From the NCBI RefSeq assembly GCF_025144335.1, contig NZ_CP083545.1, positions 1 through 63,148 of the forward strand: DNA of 63,148 nucleotides, written 5' to 3'. Every line of letters begins with the position of its first letter. The stretch's first letter is position 1. Shown piece by piece: positions 59,659 to 63,148 of this stretch. Source of the stretch: Jannaschia sp. W003. Its GTDB lineage: Bacteria > Pseudomonadota > Alphaproteobacteria > Rhodobacterales > Rhodobacteraceae. Made by a program: the position numbers and the translations under genes. The notes under the pieces were generated by a model. It saw only the letters and a program-made list of their open reading frames with translations. It had not been told where the DNA came from and did no database searches.

Positions 59659-60749
59659 GGTGCGTCTCCTCGCGCGATCGCCGCGAGCGTGTCGATCAGC
59701 CGGTCGAAGTTGCGGCGCCCGTCGAACAGCGCGCCCGCCCGCTCGCGCGCGGTGCGGCCCATGCGGCGGCGGCGCGCCGGATCGTCGGCAAGGGCCCCGA
59801 GCGCGTCGACGAAGGCTGCGTCGTCGCCGGGCGGGCAGAGCAGGCCGGTGCGCCCGTCTTCCACGAGGTCGGGAATGCCGCCGAGGCGGCTCGCCACCGC
59901 CGGCAGCCCCGCGGCCTGCGTCTCGGCCAGCACGAAGGGGGACATGTCGAGCCGCGTGGGCAGGCAGGCCGCGTCCATGCGGGGCAGGAGCTCGGCCATC
60001 AGGCGCGCGTGGGGCACCGCACCGTGGGCCGTGACGTGGGCATCCGAGCCGGGGGCGCGCGGATCGGTGGAGACGACGTGAAGATGGACCCGCCCGGCGA
60101 GCGGCCCGCGCACCCACGCGGCGAGCCGCGCGAGGCCCTTGCGGGCCACGTCGTTGCCGATGAACACGACCTGCATCTCGCGCGCGCCGCTGCCCTCGGC
60201 CTCGGGCGGCCATGCTCCGGGGTCGAGCGCCGGGGGCTGCACCGTGATCCGCCCGGGCGCGACGCCGAAGTCGTCCCGAAGCGAGGCGGCGGCCCACCCG
60301 CTCATGGGGAAGAGGTGCGCGGCCCGGCGGCACAGGGCGGCCTCGGCCTCCCACTCGCGGGGGCGCCAGCCGGGCAGGGGCATGTCGCGGGTGATGCCCG
60401 GCCGCGTCGCGTCGAGCGCGAGCGTGAACGGCACCGCGCCGTCCAGCGCGCCGGCGGGCCAGTGCGCAGCCACGTGGACCACGTCGGGCCGGGCCTCGGC
60501 CACGGCGCGGCGCAGGTCGCGCCCCAGCGGCCCGGCATGGAGGCGGATCGGGTCGAAGGGGCGCAGGCGCCGCGCCAGCGGCCCGTCGGCGTGGCGCCGC
60601 GCCGCCTGCATGGCCCAGCGGGGCGGGCTGCGGTGGAGCACCGTGGCGCGCACGTCGCCGCGGGCGGCCAGCGCCGTCTCGAGCTGGCGGGCATAGGTGG
60701 ACCAGCCCAGCACGCCGTTGGCCACGAACAGGATGTGCGGTCGCGCCAC
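59655..60749 (-). CDS. Glycosyltransferase family 4
   Basis: About 364 residues. ILFVANGVLGWSTYARQLETAL begins the N-terminal domain. The C-terminal domain has VVFIGNDVARKGLARLAAW and DMSPFVLAE, a D-x7-E variant of the EX7E motif, then GLPAVASRLGGIPDLVEDG. The GTG at 60749 has GGAGG 6 bases upstream; longer in-frame forms run into an antisense shadow. It is translationally coupled to the 58207-59658 gene and divergent from the GT4 at 60861. Confidence 0.85.
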   Translation of the reverse strand: MARPHILFVANGVLGWSTYARQLETALAARGDVRATVLHRSPPRWAMQAARRHADGPLARRLRPFDPIRLHAGPLGRDLRRAVAEARPDVVHVAAHWPAGALDGAVPFTLALDATRPGITRDMPLPGWRPREWEAEAALCRRAAHLFPMSGWAAASLRDDFGVAPGRITVQPPALDPGAWPPEAEGSGAREMQVVFIGNDVARKGLARLAAWVRGPLAGRVHLHVVSTDPRAPGSDAHVTAHGAVPHARLMAELLPRMDAACLPTRLDMSPFVLAETQAAGLPAVASRLGGIPDLVEDGRTGLLCPPGDDAAFVDALGALADDPARRRRMGRTARERAGALFDGRRNFDRLIDTLAAIARGDAP

Positions 60750-60860
60750 GACGGGCCTCCGGGGAATGGGCGCGCGGGCCTCGCCACGCGCCCCCGCGCC
60801 TCGTATGGACGCATCGGGGCCGCATCGTGACGCGGATCGCGGGAACGGCAAGGGGCGGAG

Positions 60861-62081
60861 ATGGACCTGGCGCGCATCGAGCGGTTGGAACGCGCCCTCG
60901 TGGTGGGCGACTTCGCGGCGCTCACCGGCGGGCAGGCGAAGGTGGCGATCGACCAGGCGCGGCTGCTGGCCGAGGCGGGCGTCGACGTCACGTTCTTCGC
61001 CGCCACCGGTCCCGCGAGCGATCGGCTCGACCATCCGCGCATCCGGACGGTCTGCCTCGACGGCCACACGCTCCTGAGCGATCCGAACCGGATGCGGGCG
61101 ATGGCGCGGGGGCTGTGGAACCGCGATGCGGCGCGCGCGCTCGCCGCCGAGGCGGCGCGCTACGACCCGGCGCGCACCGTCCTGCTGTGCCACGGCTGGG
61201 CCAAGGCGCTCTCGCCGGCGGTGGGGCCGGTGCTGGCCGGGGGGCCGCTGCGCTGCCTCTACACCATGCACGAGTACTTCCTCGCCTGCCCGAACGGCGG
61301 GTTCTTCGACTACCGCGCGCGGGCGATCTGCACCCGCACGCCGCTGGGGCCCGCCTGCCTCGCGCGAAACTGCGACGCGCGTCATGCCGCGCACAAGGCG
61401 TGGCGCGTCGCGCGGGGCGCCCTCGCACGGGGGCCGGGGCGCCTGCCGGGGGGGCTGCGCGACGTGGCCTACATCTCCGAGACGCAGCGCCGGGCGATGG
61501 CGCCGCACCTCGCGAAGGGTACGCGCCTCCATCACCTGCCGAACCCGGTGGCGGCGGGCGGGGCGCCCGTGGACGCGCGCGCCAACCGGGACTTCGTGTT
61601 CGTGGGCCGGCTCTCGCCCGAGAAGGGCGGGGCGATGTTCGCCGAGGCGGCGCGGCGGGCGGGCCTGCGCGCGGTGTTCGTGGGCGACGGCCCCGAGGCG
61701 GACGCGATCCGGGCTGCCAACCCCGACGCCGAGATCACCGGCTGGGTCGAGCCCGAGGCGGTGCAGGCGCGGCTCGCGCGGGCGCGGGCCGTGGTGTTCC
61801 CGAGCCTGTGGTACGAGGGCCAGCCGTTGGTGCCGATCGAGGCGCTTCTGCGCGGCATTCCGGTAGTCTGCGGCGACTGGAGCGCCGCCGCCGAGGTAGT
61901 GCGCGACGGCCGCAACGGCGCGGTGTACCACGCGCCGGAAGTCCCCGCGCTGGCCGAGGCCCTGCGCCGCGTCGAGGCGGTGGGGCCGTTCGACCCCGCG
62001 GCGCTCGCGGACGAGGTGGCGCCGAAGCGGCACCTCGCGCGCCTCGTGGCGATCTGCGAGGGGATGCTGGCCCACCCCTAG
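60861..62081 (+). CDS. Glycosyltransferase family 4
   Basis: 406 residues of GT-B fold. DFAALTGGQAKVAIDQARLLA begins the protein, LYTMHEYFLACPNGGFFDY and CLARNCDARHAAHKAWR lie in the acceptor domain (cysteine-containing), and FVFVGRLSPEKGGAMFAEAA plus the EX7E motif (EGQPLVPIE) lie in the donor domain. AAGGGG is 5 bases before the ATG. It is convergent with the last sulfotransferase, the stops overlapping by 4 bases. Confidence 0.86.
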   Translation: MDLARIERLERALVVGDFAALTGGQAKVAIDQARLLAEAGVDVTFFAATGPASDRLDHPRIRTVCLDGHTLLSDPNRMRAMARGLWNRDAARALAAEAARYDPARTVLLCHGWAKALSPAVGPVLAGGPLRCLYTMHEYFLACPNGGFFDYRARAICTRTPLGPACLARNCDARHAAHKAWRVARGALARGPGRLPGGLRDVAYISETQRRAMAPHLAKGTRLHHLPNPVAAGGAPVDARANRDFVFVGRLSPEKGGAMFAEAARRAGLRAVFVGDGPEADAIRAANPDAEITGWVEPEAVQARLARARAVVFPSLWYEGQPLVPIEALLRGIPVVCGDWSAAAEVVRDGRNGAVYHAPEVPALAEALRRVEAVGPFDPAALADEVAPKRHLARLVAICEGMLAHP

Positions 62082-62959
62082 CGCGGCATCCAGGCCGCGA
62101 GATCGAGTCCGAAGCTCTCCGCGAGGCGGCGGTTGGCGGGTGCGAACTCGGCGCGCAGCGCCTCCATCGCCGCCGCATCACCGGAGCGGTCCGGTGCGCG
62201 GGTGTTGAGCCGGCGGTAGAGCGATCGGGCGGCACGGTAGGCCGGGCCCTTCGGCAGCCGCGCGCGCAGGGCGACGTTGATGCGCTGGATCGCGCGACTG
62301 CGGGGCGCGTAGGTCTCGTTCTCGGAGGCGGTGGAGAGGTCGTCGAGGGGCTCGGGCGAGAGGTCGCACCACCGCGCCACCTCTCGCAGCAGCTTGAGCG
62401 GATCGGCGCGCAGGCGGTCGAAGGTCACGACCCGCATCCGGTCCGGCCCCATCCGCGCCCGCCAGGCCTCGAGCCAGGGCAGGTAGTCGGCACGGGGCAG
62501 GGGGTCCGCCGCCAGCTCGTTGCCGCCGAACGCGTGGCCCCCCGCGCGCACCGCCGCGAGGTAGGCGGCGAAGTCCATGTCCGCGGGCACGTAGCTCCAG
62601 TTGTCGCGGAAGTAGCCGTGGAGCGAGCGGATCTGCTCGGCCGGATCGCGCAGCACGAAGAGGCATCGCGCGCCGGGAAGGCCGGGCAGGTGCTCCAGCG
62701 CGGTGCGGGCGTAGATCGTGGTGGGCGTGCCCTCCAGCCGCAGGCGCGTGCCGGGGCGGGGTGTGGGGAAGGCGTCGTCGATCGCGTGGCCGCGGCCGGC
62801 GTTGAAGTCCGGGCGGAACACGTGACTGCCGGGATCGGCGAAGAACCGGGTCTCCTTGCAGCGCGCGGGCGTCACCTCGGGGTGCTGAGCGAGCCACGCG
62901 AACAGCGACGAGGTGCCCGCCTTCGGCACGCCCGCGAGGAACAGCACCGGTGCCGTCAC
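62078..62959 (-). CDS. Sulfotransferase
   Basis: About 293 residues. FLAGVPKAGTSSLFAWLA is the 5'-loop and FVLRDPAEQIRSLHGYF the 3'-motif. The body resembles heparan-type N/O-sulfotransferases of EPS loci. The GTG start overlaps the stop of an upstream glycosyltransferase gene (GTGA), so they are co-translated. The target is presumably the same polymer. Confidence 0.83.
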   Translation of the reverse strand: MTAPVLFLAGVPKAGTSSLFAWLAQHPEVTPARCKETRFFADPGSHVFRPDFNAGRGHAIDDAFPTPRPGTRLRLEGTPTTIYARTALEHLPGLPGARCLFVLRDPAEQIRSLHGYFRDNWSYVPADMDFAAYLAAVRAGGHAFGGNELAADPLPRADYLPWLEAWRARMGPDRMRVVTFDRLRADPLKLLREVARWCDLSPEPLDDLSTASENETYAPRSRAIQRINVALRARLPKGPAYRAARSLYRRLNTRAPDRSGDAAAMEALRAEFAPANRRLAESFGLDLAAWMPR

Positions 62960-63148
62960 AGGCGGTTCGCCGCGAGGGCGTGGACGTGGCCGGCCAGCTC
63001 CCGGACGAGGCGCTCAAGCGCGAAGCGCCGTTCGAACGCGGCGCGGGCGGCGGGGCGCATGGCGCGCAGCGCGGCCCGGTCGAGCCCGGCCAGCAGCGTG
63101 GCGAGCGCCTCTTCGTCCAGGGGGAACACGGCGCCGGTGAGACCCGGC
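62956..63148 (-). CDS. Glycosyltransferase (GT4-type), C-terminal fragment at window edge
   Basis: Only the last 63 residues are in the window. They read in phase from the right edge: PGLTGAVFPLDEEALATLL, then FERRFALERLVRELAGHVHA, a pattern typical of the end of GT4 enzymes (the loop after the nucleotide-binding site and the last helices). The stop overlaps the sulfotransferase start. The gene is incomplete because the window ends. Confidence 0.65.
   Translation of the reverse strand, partial: PGLTGAVFPLDEEALATLLAGLDRAALRAMRPAARAAFERRFALERLVRELAGHVHALAANRL

Noticed and set aside
1..63148. tRNA, rRNA, CRISPR arrays, insertion sequences, prophage genes
   Set aside because: No cloverleaf-type, rRNA-like, regularly spaced repeat, transposase or phage structural sequence was recognised by eye. 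A computational scan could still find short RNAs.

Overview
The window is GC-rich, densely packed bacterial chromosome. It most resembles an alphaproteobacterium of the Rhodobacterales (roseobacter-like). The reasons are the VPLPA-type exosortase XrtD with its substrates, the MatB/KduD types, the very high G+C with many GTG/TTG starts, and long chains of genes joined by 4-base stop/start overlaps. This placement is an inference; there is no rRNA or marker gene here. I saw no tRNA, rRNA, CRISPR array, insertion sequence or phage gene.

Bases 1-4921 hold catabolic genes. A rightward GntR/FCD regulator - MATE exporter - KdgF-like cupin - KduD dehydrogenase unit looks like unsaturated-uronate (pectin/alginate-type) catabolism. 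A convergent malonyl-CoA synthetase (matB) follows. Bases 5031-12829 hold four leftward genes for secreted or surface proteins: a vanadium-dependent haloperoxidase with N-terminal GRGDD repeats, two VPLPA-CTERM proteins, and a large TPR protein fused to a Cu/Zn superoxide dismutase domain.

Bases 13257-26082 are the core of an exosortase-linked exopolysaccharide (EPS) system. A leftward operon encodes an ExoY-like initiating sugar transferase, a PrsT-type TPR lipoprotein, a Wza-like export protein, an outer-membrane beta-barrel, a rhomboid protease and a small membrane protein. A divergent rightward operon encodes an ExeA-like AAA ATPase, a chain-length determinant and a CpsD-type tyrosine kinase. 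A third VPLPA-type substrate and exosortase XrtD follow.

Bases 26207-63148 are the variable polysaccharide region: GT2, GT4, GT26 and GT61 glycosyltransferases, a Wzy-like polymerase, a Wzx-like flippase, a pyruvyl transferase, an acyltransferase, and eight sulfotransferase-like genes from several subfamilies. Two related beta-helix proteins (one with an RTX repeat tail), an orphan TolC-like outer-membrane factor, a degenerate HAD-type protein and a few unrecognised proteins complete it. The locus runs off the right edge inside another glycosyltransferase.

Read together, the window suggests a Wzx/Wzy-type, heavily sulfated, pyruvylated and acylated surface polysaccharide. Its assembly is genetically tied to an XrtD system that sorts VPLPA proteins to the surface. 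The most unusual items are the TPR-SodC fusion, the GRGDD-repeat haloperoxidase beside it, the rhomboid protease inside the export operon, the pair of related beta-helix proteins, and the number of sulfotransferases.
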